DNA of 40,190 nucleotides, from positions 1 to 40,190 of the IMG/VR virus record IMGVR_UViG_3300034072_000852; one strand, written 5' to 3'. Made by a program: the position numbers and the translations under genes. The notes below the pieces were generated by a model. It saw only the letters and a list, made by a program, of their open reading frames with translations. It made no database searches and had not been told where the DNA came from. Source of the DNA: a virus. Positions 24,696 to 33,065 of this stretch are shown here, piece by piece (positions within the stretch are counted from its first letter, which is position 1; every line of letters begins with the position of its first letter).

Positions 24696-26267
24696 TCAGT
24701 TGAATTGTTCTTCAGCTTTGACAAGCATGAATCCGATATCACTGCGCAAGCTTGGGAGGATCGGGATGCGTCGCATATGTGAGCCTAGGACCTTACGGAC
24801 CAAAGCTTCATCTGCGGTTGCACGCCAAACCTGCCGAGAAAAGTCAGCTGCTAAGTTCTTGATGTCCTCTTGAACAAAATCATGACTCACATTGGTCACG
24901 GTCTTCTTCTTAGGTTCCCGACGGAACGGGAAGTTCTTGGACAAGGCTGTAGCTAGCTCTTCTGTGATCTGTGCTTTACTCCCGATCGGAGTAATGCGCA
25001 TGTTGTTTTCTTCGATGATCGGCACGCTGGTAGCCAGCAAAGCCAGATAGTCGAATCCGCGATGACGCAAGACTGTCTCAGCAATGGCGCAGCATCGAAC
25101 AACGATGTCTTCTTCCATATAGAACAAGCCTTGTGGTGGGAACACAGGGGCAATGACCCATTGAGTCAGCGTCACTTGGGGAGACTGCACGTCTTTGTTG
25201 AGCATCTCCATGGACGTCACCAGTGCTCGTTCCATGTCGCGGGTGATTTCCCGGTCATCAGCATCAGGACACAGCTGGATCACCAAAGAGTACGGATCAC
25301 GCAAAGAGTATTCCATCTCAGCGATACGTCCGACAGTCACGGGTGCCCGAGCTTTGTACAGCTCCAGGGAACCACCGGAGTTCTCATTGGTCTCACCACT
25401 GCCTTCGCGATTGATGACCTTGCTGCGAACTTGCTGGCTATAGTCGTTGCCATTAGGTCCAGGTCGATCGATCACATACGTATAGACCAAGGCTGCCAGA
25501 TTCTGACGAGGGCTATCAGAATACAGATCTTCACCTTGATACAGTTTACGCACGCAAACCAAACACAGCAAATACATCGGCATGTCATCCGAGCAGATGC
25601 CTTCAAGTGTATGATTGCCAGTGTAGCTGTCTTTGTTGATGTTAGCCTTGATGTAATTGAGCAAACGCAGCAACTCAGGAGAGTGCCAGATTTGAGAATC
25701 CTTGACCAGCAAGAACGAATAGGTTTCCTTCAGGGTTTTACCGACAGCATCCTTGACAGGCTTGCTGAACATAGCCCAGATGGGAATCATGCACCGGAAG
25801 ATCACAGACAGAGCCATCAGGCCGATATAGTCTTCACGGATGTAAGTCTTATCCAACGTAGTGTTCTTGTCTACGTCATAGACATACTCAGCATCGATGC
25901 CTGTAGCTGGTACCTTCAGTTTGGATTTGGTCTTAATCCAGTTGACCACATCGTGGGTCTGGTGGAAACTCAGAAGTTCTGTGACAAGTTTAGTCAACTC
26001 GACACGAAGTTCGTTGTTACCAATCGGAGAGTCGAACAATTCACGAATGTCTTCGTAGATTGCATAGATCTTGGATTGGTCATCATAGCTCAGGCTTGCC
26101 CAATAGTCATTGATGCAGTGAAAGGTTTCATTGTCGCCTGAAAAGTGGTTCTTTTTGTACAGACTGAGCGGGAAGACGATCTTCCTCATAACTCCATCTA
26201 TTTCGTGCTCCACAAGCACGCATCGCTCTTGGCTAAGCAGCGAAGATACATCTGGCGTAATACGCAT
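24696..26267 (-). CDS. Unknown protein, candidate fifth subunit of non-virion RNA polymerase (phiKZ gp68 position)
   Basis: 523 residues from ATG 26267, which has AGAGGAAG upstream; the reading frame is open further to 26360 but that part overlaps the promoter box and is rejected. No recognisable motif: soluble, largely helical, with a central Cys-containing hydrophobic stretch (MPMYLLCLVCVRKL). The length is close to what I remember for phiKZ gp68, the non-conserved promoter-recognition subunit of the non-virion polymerase, and the gene lies three large minus-strand genes upstream of beta, as gene 68 does. It also shares an upstream box with the beta gene. The assignment is inference from order, size and promoter. 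Confidence 0.42.
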   Translation of the reverse strand: MRITPDVSSLLSQERCVLVEHEIDGVMRKIVFPLSLYKKNHFSGDNETFHCINDYWASLSYDDQSKIYAIYEDIRELFDSPIGNNELRVELTKLVTELLSFHQTHDVVNWIKTKSKLKVPATGIDAEYVYDVDKNTTLDKTYIREDYIGLMALSVIFRCMIPIWAMFSKPVKDAVGKTLKETYSFLLVKDSQIWHSPELLRLLNYIKANINKDSYTGNHTLEGICSDDMPMYLLCLVCVRKLYQGEDLYSDSPRQNLAALVYTYVIDRPGPNGNDYSQQVRSKVINREGSGETNENSGGSLELYKARAPVTVGRIAEMEYSLRDPYSLVIQLCPDADDREITRDMERALVTSMEMLNKDVQSPQVTLTQWVIAPVFPPQGLFYMEEDIVVRCCAIAETVLRHRGFDYLALLATSVPIIEENNMRITPIGSKAQITEELATALSKNFPFRREPKKKTVTNVSHDFVQEDIKNLAADFSRQVWRATADEALVRKVLGSHMRRIPILPSLRSDIGFMLVKAEEQFN

Positions 26268-26307
26268 AGACTTCCTCTTAATAAATTCAGAGATATACTC
26301 TCTATAC

Positions 26308-26324
26308 CTCAAGTAGAGTATATA
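26308..26324 (-). promoter_or_regulatory. Candidate early promoter box
   Basis: TATATACTCTACTTGAG on the minus strand, 41 bases upstream of ATG 26267; identical at 16 of 17 positions to the box at 35870-35886. Confidence 0.6.
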
Positions 26325-26428
26325 TGCTTGTATAAGTTTACAAACGGCATCCTTCCACATCAGATATACCGCCTATATCGTTTTTTCCTTATCTTATGTT
26401 TTGTATTTTTCCAAGAACAAACAGACAA

Positions 26429-26456
26429 CTACCAGGTACCGAAAGGTACCTGGTAG
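26429..26456 (-). terminator. Terminator stem-loop
   Basis: 12 bp perfect stem CTACCAGGTACC around GAAA, just after the stop of the 26464-26844 gene; a T-rich stretch follows on the minus strand. Confidence 0.82.
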
Positions 26457-26463
26457 AGTGTCA

Positions 26464-26844
26464 TTATTCGACGATTTGGAATTGACGAGTGCGCAGCTGG
26501 CGCAGGATCTGCTGAACCTTGTCACTGAACTGAACCAGTGTCAGTGTAGGCTTCTCGTCTTCCTTGGTCCAAGTACCGGCATCGAACAGAACACGAGGGG
26601 TGTTGCCGGAACGAGTTGCACGGAAGACCATGGCTGCATGCTCATGAGCTTCACGCAGACTGCGAGTCTTCACGACACGGTCAGCATGGGTGTACAGACG
26701 CTCCATCAGCTGTTGATAGGTCTCTTGGGGTTCGTTGTGGTCTTGATGACCATACGAGGGACGATTGCCGTACTGACGGCGCTGAGCGCCACCAGGAGTG
26801 CGTTGACGGAAGGAATCGGAACGGGGCTGGAATTGAGTTTGCAT
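26464..26844 (-). CDS. Small protein with basic Arg/Gln-rich N-terminus
   Basis: 126 residues from ATG 26844. A GTG at 26901 is in frame, but it falls within a promoter-like box (26895-26914), so the ATG is preferred although it lacks a clear ribosome binding site. The first ~40 residues are rich in Arg, Gln, Gly and Pro and probably disordered; the rest is a small, mostly helical domain ending in LRQLRTRQFQIVE. Not recognised. The basic arm suggests nucleic-acid binding. It lies just upstream of the presumed polymerase block. Confidence 0.58.
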   Translation of the reverse strand: MQTQFQPRSDSFRQRTPGGAQRRQYGNRPSYGHQDHNEPQETYQQLMERLYTHADRVVKTRSLREAHEHAAMVFRATRSGNTPRVLFDAGTWTKEDEKPTLTLVQFSDKVQQILRQLRTRQFQIVE

Positions 26845-26894
26845 TTTGGAGGTAAAGGTTGGGTTTGAGATATCTAGAAAGTGAAGCTGTTCTA

Positions 26895-26914
26895 GGCTCA
26901 CAATATATAGATAC
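26895..26914 (-). promoter_or_regulatory. Candidate early promoter box
   Basis: GTATCTATATATTGTGAGCC on the minus strand, 51 bases upstream of ATG 26844. It resembles GTATATACTTTATATGAGCC in front of the beta gene. Confidence 0.45.
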
Positions 26915-27553
26915 TTACGATTTATTTTGAATAGAGTCAGTTACAATTTTTGCAACCTGTAACTTATTATTCAGGGCGTGATAGGAAAGTCCCAACAGAT
27001 GCCGATTGAATTGGTTCTGAGTCTCTGGATGATTAGCCAGAAAATCATAAGGAGCAGCGCCATTACACAGCGCCTTCATGACCGGAGATGCATCGTAGGT
27101 GTTGACGGGATCATGATGCTGGTAAACAGCTGGCGTATCAATGAAGAATCCAAACTGATGCAGAAAATTGGTACCAATCAAACCACTGATTTTTTCTTTC
27201 CAGCGATTGACGATACCGTCTACAGTCGCAACTGCAAATTCAACAGAAGCTTTGGAGTCGTCGTAGATATTGAAGATCGCTGTCTCAGCATGGACGATGT
27301 CTTGCATCAAGGAACCAAACAGGGCCTTTTGACACTGGGGATTATTGAACAGGAAGAACTGAGTATAGATCTCCAGCGCAGTATCTTCGTCTGGACAAGC
27401 CGCGTGGCTTAGCGTGCCAGGAACAAATAACCACCATGGCTTAATAAACCATGACGGCTTCTTCGTGGTCTGTTTAAGAGCAGTAATTCCATAGTCCCGT
27501 TTGGGAGTAGGAGAGATCTCTGTGATAAGTTTTTCTGTCAAGTCTTCGCGCAT
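26915..27553 (-). CDS. Unknown protein
   Basis: 212 residues, ATG 27553. No Shine-Dalgarno lies in the usual window; the only AAGGAG-like bases are in the loop and stem of the hairpin at 27564-27591, too far upstream. Not recognised. Aromatic-rich near the N-terminus (PSWFIKPWWLFVPG), otherwise alpha-helical and soluble. The hairpin next to the start could influence translation. Confidence 0.62.
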   Translation of the reverse strand: MREDLTEKLITEISPTPKRDYGITALKQTTKKPSWFIKPWWLFVPGTLSHAACPDEDTALEIYTQFFLFNNPQCQKALFGSLMQDIVHAETAIFNIYDDSKASVEFAVATVDGIVNRWKEKISGLIGTNFLHQFGFFIDTPAVYQHHDPVNTYDASPVMKALCNGAAPYDFLANHPETQNQFNRHLLGLSYHALNNKLQVAKIVTDSIQNKS

Positions 27554-27563
27554 ATTTGATTGT

Positions 27564-27591
27564 CGAGTATCTCCTTGCGGAGATACTCGAT
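27564..27591 (-). terminator. Intergenic stem-loop
   Basis: 12 bp perfect stem TCGAGTATCTCC with 4-base loop, between the stop of the SSB-like gene and the next start, which is only 11 bases away. Confidence 0.7.
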
Positions 27592-27599
27592 CCTTTCAT

Positions 27600-28310
27600 T
27601 TAGAACTGGTAATCGTCGTCAAAACCGCTTGTCGAGGCCATCTTGGGCTTAGGGGCGCTGTTCTGGCCGTTTTGACGTGGGCGATAGCCGCCGCCTTCAC
27701 GACGCGCCTTGCGCGCTTCTGCTTGAGCCTTGCGCTCTTCAGGAGTTTGCCCATCCATCATGTTGCTGAAAGCTGTGCGCAGATAGCGAATGGTGGCGAT
27801 AGCGTGACGCTTGGACTTTTCTGCTTCCGTCACAGGCATGTTTTTACGACGGGGGACATGCCAGTCAAAACCGCGGAAATGGAACGTCAGCTCAGGACGA
27901 GACTTGTCAGCCGATTTCAAACCGATGAAACAAATGCCATCTTCCAAGCGACCCATGATCAGCGTCGAGCCGATGGTCTTTTCGTAGCCGGTCTGGGAAT
28001 TTGCATCTTTGGCGCTGACCATGTTGTCCCAGGCCAAAATGTCTTGATCTTCAGATCGGAAGAACGCTTCGGCTTCATCCAGGATATCCATGATCACAGC
28101 ATGACCAAAGCCTACTTGGATCGGACCCTTCTTCTTACCGTCGACGACTTCTTCATCGTCAATACGTGTCCACACGGTAGCTCGGGGATTGCGGTTCAAA
28201 GCACTCCACATGAAAGAAGATCGCTCCCGGTCTTTACCAGGAGTAGGGATGTAAAGCGAAGCCCAGGGGAATTCTTGGACCTTGAAATCGGATGTTTGTT
28301 GTTCAGACAT
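27600..28310 (-). CDS. Candidate single-stranded DNA-binding protein (SSB-like acidic tip)
   Basis: 236 residues, ATG 28310. The C-terminus is GFDDDYQF, a close analogue of the E. coli SSB tip (DDDIPF), the docking tail of SSB proteins for replication partners. Before it is a flexible Arg/Gly/Asn/Gln/Pro-rich linker (about 180-228). The first ~150 residues contain several beta strands (for example STLIMGRLEDGICFIGLK and LTFHFRGFDWHVP) that could form an OB fold. The three-part layout (globular domain, disordered linker, acidic-hydrophobic tip) is seen in the sequence; SSB function is inference. No strong ribosome binding site is visible before the start. It ends in a stem-loop. Confidence 0.6.
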   Translation of the reverse strand: MSEQQTSDFKVQEFPWASLYIPTPGKDRERSSFMWSALNRNPRATVWTRIDDEEVVDGKKKGPIQVGFGHAVIMDILDEAEAFFRSEDQDILAWDNMVSAKDANSQTGYEKTIGSTLIMGRLEDGICFIGLKSADKSRPELTFHFRGFDWHVPRRKNMPVTEAEKSKRHAIATIRYLRTAFSNMMDGQTPEERKAQAEARKARREGGGYRPRQNGQNSAPKPKMASTSGFDDDYQF

Positions 28311-28316
28311 AGTTGT

Positions 28317-28330
28317 TTAACGTACGTTAA
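28317..28330. repeat. 14 bp perfect palindrome
   Basis: TTAACGTACGTTAA, a perfect palindrome seven bases upstream of the SSB-like start codon. It could be an operator or protein-binding site. Confidence 0.5.
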
Positions 28331-28408
28331 GGGAAGGAAGATGCGCGCTTAGCTACGGCACGCACCATGGAGAATGCACTAGATATGCATCTTGTTTCTT
28401 TTTCCTAT

Positions 28409-28804
28409 TTATTCACTCTCTACGGCCCAGATATCTCTATCTGGATACTTAGCCTGGAATAGTTGAGTCACTGCTTCCCAGCGCGCTAGATCAAGTTTAG
28501 TGATGGGTTCATTATCCGTACGACTGATTCGTCTTGTGGTGTATGTGTGATATTCCAGGCTATAAGCGTTAGGTGCTTCGACAATAGTAGGAACTACCTT
28601 GAAACCCATCGAAGCGAGCCATTGGACTGGAGTCAGGGTGTTCTTAGAGGCTTCCTTGGCTTCTTTGCTGACTTGTTCCAAATGTTTAACAAGTGCTTGA
28701 CTTTTACTGGGATCCTTTTTGGACTCCTGTAAAAGCTCATAGGCTCTGGAATTGGTTGATAGGTTATGGGTGTAGTTTTTGTGAGTATAGGTGACGTGTG
28801 ACAT
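28409..28804 (-). CDS. Unknown small protein
   Basis: 131 residues, ATG 28804, three bases after the stop of the 28808-29875 gene, so translation is likely coupled. Not recognised. The N-terminal half is Lys/Ser/Glu-rich and helical (LEQVSKEAKEASKN), followed by a small beta-rich part (YHTYTTRRISRTDNEP). Soluble. About 100 bases of leader with no gene separate its stop from the SSB-like gene. Confidence 0.6.
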   Translation of the reverse strand: MSHVTYTHKNYTHNLSTNSRAYELLQESKKDPSKSQALVKHLEQVSKEAKEASKNTLTPVQWLASMGFKVVPTIVEAPNAYSLEYHTYTTRRISRTDNEPITKLDLARWEAVTQLFQAKYPDRDIWAVESE

Positions 28805-28807
28805 TTC

Positions 28808-29875
28808 TTAAGATCCTGAGCAATTGAGCACCGTTACCAGAACCGCAACTAACAAGGCAGCTAATGCTAGGCCGTTATAGAAATTATTGTGGTTGTCTGG
28901 ATTTTCAGGTCCCTTAGGGGCATTTCCATTGATTTCTCTTTGCTCTCCTTCTTCCCGTTTTTTCTTTAGATCAGCCGCGATGCGCTCTAGTTCTCGCAAT
29001 CGCTGTTGTCTTTCGCGTTCATACTTCTCTTCATCTTCGCGCCTTTTTTGCATGATATAGAGTTCATGATCTCTAATCTTGTTTTCTAAGAATAGCGCTA
29101 GCTCCAACCATGTATCGATGTCACGAAAATAATCGTAATTATGCACGAGGTGCTCATCGATGCATCTGGGCATCAATTCCAATATTTTATTATACGCTGT
29201 GTCACTGGGGGGTTCTTGCTTTTTGTCAGGCAACGCCAGTGCATTCATAGCTATTATTTCTTTAGTGGATGCTATTGGAGACCCTTCTAGATAAACAGAT
29301 AACTCTGTAAACGATAGCCGACCTCCGCTAAAATTAATGGAGAACTGTTTTTGAGTTTCTAGAATTTCAATATCGGAACATTCACTTCGTCTAGATACAA
29401 CATTCGGATCTTTGGAGCTTCCCTTAATAATGCGACCAAAGACATTCATGGAAAATGTCTGATTGTGTCGATACCATCGAACCGATTCCAACATCTCTAT
29501 ATTGTTACCGATGATGTCCGAGTTACTCTTGAGTGTCAGGTAAGGCGTAAACAATGCAGGAAACTCGATGGCCTCCGTTTCCTTATTCAGACGAGCAACC
29601 GACACTAGGTCGTATCCATTTAACTGATGATACAGCCAAGCGAAGATATAATTACCCTGTTCGTCTTTGCAAACATAGAGTTCATCATTAACTTTTGCAA
29701 AATTATGAGTGTCATATCGCAAAGTGATAGAAGCATTAGGGATGACGACTTCAGTCATATTAGAGCGGCGTAGGCCGAGAGTCATCAATGCCGCCTCTGT
29801 TTCGTTTTCCGTTCCAGGTGTCATCAGCTTCAAAACTACAGCTTGAGCTGGAGAAGATGCGATAAGTTTTTCCAT
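28808..29875 (-). CDS. Tail-anchored membrane protein with charged coiled coil
   Basis: 355 residues from ATG 29875, which has AAGGAAA upstream; the open frame to 29905 runs into a stem-loop and is rejected. Residues 1 to about 255 look like a folded domain. A highly charged coiled coil follows at about 265-315 (KRREDEEKYERERQQRLREL). A single hydrophobic segment close to the C-terminus (about 332-350, LALAALLVAVLVTVLNC) ends the protein, which is tail-anchor topology with the bulk in the cytoplasm. Function unknown. It might sit at the inner membrane as a host-interaction or vesicle protein; this is inference. Confidence 0.68.
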   Translation of the reverse strand: MEKLIASSPAQAVVLKLMTPGTENETEAALMTLGLRRSNMTEVVIPNASITLRYDTHNFAKVNDELYVCKDEQGNYIFAWLYHQLNGYDLVSVARLNKETEAIEFPALFTPYLTLKSNSDIIGNNIEMLESVRWYRHNQTFSMNVFGRIIKGSSKDPNVVSRRSECSDIEILETQKQFSINFSGGRLSFTELSVYLEGSPIASTKEIIAMNALALPDKKQEPPSDTAYNKILELMPRCIDEHLVHNYDYFRDIDTWLELALFLENKIRDHELYIMQKRREDEEKYERERQQRLRELERIAADLKKKREEGEQREINGNAPKGPENPDNHNNFYNGLALAALLVAVLVTVLNCSGS

Positions 29876-29901
29876 GTCAATTTCCTTAAAGTATAAAGAG
29901 T

Positions 29902-29934
29902 ACATCTAGGCGTCCTTTCGGGACGCCTAGATGT
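29902..29934 (-). terminator. Terminator stem-loop
   Basis: 14 bp perfect stem ACATCTAGGCGTCC with 5-base loop, directly after the stop of the 29937-30806 gene. Confidence 0.82.
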
Positions 29935-29936
29935 GA

Positions 29937-30806
29937 TTAATGCGCGATGCGCGCGGATTGCAAAACAGCGTAGTCAAATGGATGCAAATCAATGCTCAGA
30001 TCCAGCAGACATTTCTCTGACGTAGTAGCCGGAGTCCAGTTACGTTTATCGGCAGTATCCATGATCTGTGTACGGATCTTCATAGGCATGGGTTGGATAA
30101 GGACCTTATCACCCAGAGCCATCAAAAGAAACCGATGGAACGGCAAGATACTCATGTCCCGTTTAGGAACTGGGTAGTACTTCGTATTCCATTGAAATGG
30201 TTTCTTCAGTTTACCCGTATTACTTTCCAGCAAGTCCAACTTCTTAAAGTCTCGCTTACTCAAAAGGTCATAGGGAATGTGCGTCAGCATCAGTACAGAG
30301 TCCTGTCCTTGAGAAGCACGAATGGCTCCTGGAAAGAACTTGATGTCTGTGCGGATCTTCTTCAACTCCTTCATGGTCTTGTCGCGAAGATCAGTGTAGT
30401 GAAGCTGAATAGCTGTAGTGTCTTTACGCAAAGTAATACCTGCATGTATGTTCTTCAAAGCATGCTGATAATCACAGACGTAAAAGACTGGTATGCAGAC
30501 TCCGCCGCCTTCATTGAACATCAGGCTTTGGATCGTGTCGATTTCATCAATCAACACAGCAGTGGTTTCTTTGTAGCCTGTTGAAGCCACAGCACTCTTA
30601 TCAGCCGATTGCAACATGTTCCGGAACAGCGTATCGACGTTGATCCATATCTGATTATAGTCAGCGATGTTGATTTTTTGCGGTATCTCACGCTCCGGGT
30701 CATATACCGATTGACGCGGAGGAAAGATGGACTCAAAAGCTAGGCCCGTAGAGATACTTAGGGGAAAGCCTGAGGTCGTGCGATCAAAAAGGGACGGGTT
30801 GGACAT
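29937..30806 (-). CDS. Unknown protein
   Basis: 289 residues, ATG 30806. Not recognised. Mixed alpha/beta and slightly basic. It contains TAVLIDEIDTIQSLMFNEGG around residue 80, which superficially resembles a Walker B motif (hhhhDE), but no Walker A is present, so I do not call it an ATPase. It follows the phosphoesterase gene by 20 bases without a stem-loop, so they are probably co-transcribed. Confidence 0.66.
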   Translation of the reverse strand: MSNPSLFDRTTSGFPLSISTGLAFESIFPPRQSVYDPEREIPQKINIADYNQIWINVDTLFRNMLQSADKSAVASTGYKETTAVLIDEIDTIQSLMFNEGGGVCIPVFYVCDYQHALKNIHAGITLRKDTTAIQLHYTDLRDKTMKELKKIRTDIKFFPGAIRASQGQDSVLMLTHIPYDLLSKRDFKKLDLLESNTGKLKKPFQWNTKYYPVPKRDMSILPFHRFLLMALGDKVLIQPMPMKIRTQIMDTADKRNWTPATTSEKCLLDLSIDLHPFDYAVLQSARIAH

Positions 30807-30826
30807 AGCTTTTAAGTCGTAAGGGT

Positions 30827-31966
30827 TTAGACAATAGCTTCTAGTTCAGCTTTCAATAGCTCCGAGGTCTGAGGATCTAAAGGAATGCTGATGTTTTCCA
30901 TGACCATCTTCACGATGCTCTCTGGAGTCAAAGCTACTACTTCGTAAGTCGTCGATAAGTCAACTGCCTTGGCTAACTCGTTGACAGACTCGCTGTGCTG
31001 TTTCTTATCCTTGTGCTTTTTGAAGACCATCTTGGGATGTGCCTTCTTGAACTCATCAAGGACAGTTAAAATTGGGTTATCGGGCCCAGTGGAAACACGG
31101 ATGTGTGAGTTGTCAGGAAGTTTATCCAGGACTTTACGTACCTGTTCAACTCCTGCATCAAGATCTTTAGTCTTGACAACAATAGTCTTGAATATTCGCG
31201 CGCGTTTGTTCTCGATGAAATCAAACCAACTATCGCCTTCCCTGCGAAGATAACAGACGACTGCACCTTTCTTACCTTCTTCACCATGGGCTATGCGATC
31301 AAAGCTACCCTGGACAATGATTCGGTCACAAGTCTTGAACGTATGATCGTGTCCAATGTTGATGAAGTAATTGATAATGGAGAGATACCACTGGGTGTCG
31401 TGCTTAAGGGGGTGCTCTCCCAAATCAGGAATTTGAAAATCAAACATGCCATGCATACAGGCAATATCGATCTTATCGAGCTGATGCATCTGCATCAATT
31501 CAATCACCTGCTCTTTACAAGCCGCGGCAGATCCTGCCCATTCATCCGGAACATACAGTATGCTTAGACCTAAGTCATCCATTTTCTCAATGGAAAGCAC
31601 ACTCATGTATTTATAGTCTAGCCTACCTTCGTAGGCTAGAGCTATTGGGGTAAATAGTTCGGATTGATCGTAATCGTGTCCCGGCGTACCTTTGAGGTTT
31701 CTCAACTTGATGTTATGTTTCGCACAAAAGCTCATCAGCTCTCGCATCAATGTCGTCACTCGCACAACATCAGGGCTCTTAGAGTCCTTGTATGAGTCAA
31801 AGATATCGCCAGCCAGGAAAATGATATCTAAGTCAACGAATCGAGAATCAGGTTCAAAGTTACCGAAGTACTCCCGAAAAGATCCACAGATATACGCAGT
31901 CTCATTGAGATCATTGAGCATGTGTATATCTGAGATCGTTAGATAAGAGATATCCTTCTTGATCAT
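30827..31966 (-). CDS. SbcD/Mre11-like metallophosphoesterase (recombination nuclease)
   Basis: 379 residues, ATG 31966. Calcineurin-like phosphoesterase motifs are in order: SDIH (D13, H15), LAGDIFD (D54), GTPGHD (H97, D98), MHG (H172) and GHDHTF (H206, H208). This is the SbcD/Mre11/T4 gp47 layout, two-metal nucleases that process DNA ends. The usual GNHD motif is replaced by GTPGHD, so the metal-binding Asn is not where expected. The C-terminal ~130 residues (KDLDAGVEQVRKVLDKLPDN) would be the partner-binding part. An SbcC/Rad50-like ATPase is not seen in the window. The start codon shares one base with the stop of the upstream gene (31966-32589). Confidence 0.85.
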   Translation of the reverse strand: MIKKDISYLTISDIHMLNDLNETAYICGSFREYFGNFEPDSRFVDLDIIFLAGDIFDSYKDSKSPDVVRVTTLMRELMSFCAKHNIKLRNLKGTPGHDYDQSELFTPIALAYEGRLDYKYMSVLSIEKMDDLGLSILYVPDEWAGSAAACKEQVIELMQMHQLDKIDIACMHGMFDFQIPDLGEHPLKHDTQWYLSIINYFINIGHDHTFKTCDRIIVQGSFDRIAHGEEGKKGAVVCYLRREGDSWFDFIENKRARIFKTIVVKTKDLDAGVEQVRKVLDKLPDNSHIRVSTGPDNPILTVLDEFKKAHPKMVFKKHKDKKQHSESVNELAKAVDLSTTYEVVALTPESIVKMVMENISIPLDPQTSELLKAELEAIV

Positions 31967-32589
31967 CAGTCGAAGCTCAACTCACCCAAGAAGTCATCAG
32001 TAGGTCCACTGGTTTTGTTTTCCTGCTCAACTGGCTTGATACCGTAGTACTCGTGCATTTTCTTGATCTTTGCATTAGTCTCACGGGGATCAGGAGTGTT
32101 TTGGAACATATAGCTAATTTGCTGAGCCAGACCAACTTGCAGGGTGGTCTTAGCGACATGAGGCATCCCTGGAGAGCGCTCGATGTATTCTTTGTTCAGT
32201 GCTCGCAATCCTGCACGGTTACTGGGTTGAGCGATGTTCATGATGGATGTATCCATCAGAGCAGGGACTGTGAAAGCAACAGTACCATCGGGTTCAACCA
32301 CATCGACTTCACCAGTAGGACCTCCGGCTACCTGACACCAGAAGTTATAAGCTTCGTCATGCAGGCGCTCTGGTGTATAGCCAGGAGGCAGACGCTTATA
32401 GGCTTCTCCTGAAACCACAGGCAGGAAGTTACGACGAAACTGTTCTTCTGGGAACTTGCGCCGTTCTGTCATTTTCGGAGTACTCAGATCAGCGACAGCG
32501 CGCTCACTGTCTTGCAAGATCCGCATAGATTCTTGGCGTTGCATCTCAGCGATGCTTCCAGCCAGGCGAGGGTTTTTTGGTTGGTTCAT
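31966..32589 (-). CDS. Unknown protein coupled to phosphoesterase
   Basis: 207 residues, ATG 32589 with TAGGAGT upstream. Its stop overlaps the phosphoesterase start by one base, so the two are translationally coupled and may act together. Not recognised. The N-terminus is basic and polar (MQRQESMRILQDSERAVAD); the C-terminal third is Met/Lys/Gln-rich and ends in acidic LGELSFD. Soluble, mostly helical with a central hydrophobic region. Confidence 0.68.
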   Translation of the reverse strand: MNQPKNPRLAGSIAEMQRQESMRILQDSERAVADLSTPKMTERRKFPEEQFRRNFLPVVSGEAYKRLPPGYTPERLHDEAYNFWCQVAGGPTGEVDVVEPDGTVAFTVPALMDTSIMNIAQPSNRAGLRALNKEYIERSPGMPHVAKTTLQVGLAQQISYMFQNTPDPRETNAKIKKMHEYYGIKPVEQENKTSGPTDDFLGELSFD

Positions 32590-32606
32590 GGTGTAACTCC
32601 TAAAGA

Positions 32607-33005
32607 TTATGTTCGAAGGGCAATCGAGCGTTCAAACTTGTTATTGTCGGATATATTGATCTGATTGACCAAGTTAACGGGAAGGGCTCCATCCTGTTGA
32701 ACTTCAACATAAAGTCGGATAGAGTAACTGGTGGTTGTGACCTGATTATCAATCAAGGCACATTCAATGTCTACGTCATCGAAGTAACGCAGCAAGTAGG
32801 GTCGAAGCCGAACTCTCAGCTGGTTGATGATCTCGTTGGGATCAGTCTGATACTGCTGAATAATCCAGGGAAACGACGTTACCTGATTAAAAAAAAGATA
32901 TGACTGGCTGTGCTCTGCTTCAAAGAAGTCAGACATCAGACAATCGAGTTTCTTAGCCGGGTCATGAATATACCCGGCGTCGATGGATGGATATGGGGCG
33001 GCCAT
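32607..33005 (-). CDS. Small unknown protein
   Basis: 132 residues from ATG 33005; an ATG at 33047 would add 14 residues and has a GGGCGG sequence upstream, so the start is uncertain. Not recognised. A helical middle (DPNEIINQLRVRLRPYLLRYF) is followed by beta strands (SYSIRLYVEVQQDGALP). The layout loosely recalls small baseplate or completion proteins such as the gp25/W family, but I see no diagnostic motif and do not assign it. Confidence 0.58.
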   Translation of the reverse strand: MAAPYPSIDAGYIHDPAKKLDCLMSDFFEAEHSQSYLFFNQVTSFPWIIQQYQTDPNEIINQLRVRLRPYLLRYFDDVDIECALIDNQVTTTSYSIRLYVEVQQDGALPVNLVNQINISDNNKFERSIALRT

Positions 33006-33065
33006 GGTAGAGTACTTTCGTTTTGTTAAACTTACAGTCCATACCATTGACCGCCCGTGTGAATT

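Noticed and set aside
25062-26141. 359-codon plus-strand frame
   Set aside because: Antisense to the 24696-26267 gene, His/Gln/Asp-biased as expected of a shadow.
30500-30580. Walker B-like VLIDEID in the 29937-30806 protein
   Set aside because: No Walker A or other ATPase motif in the protein.
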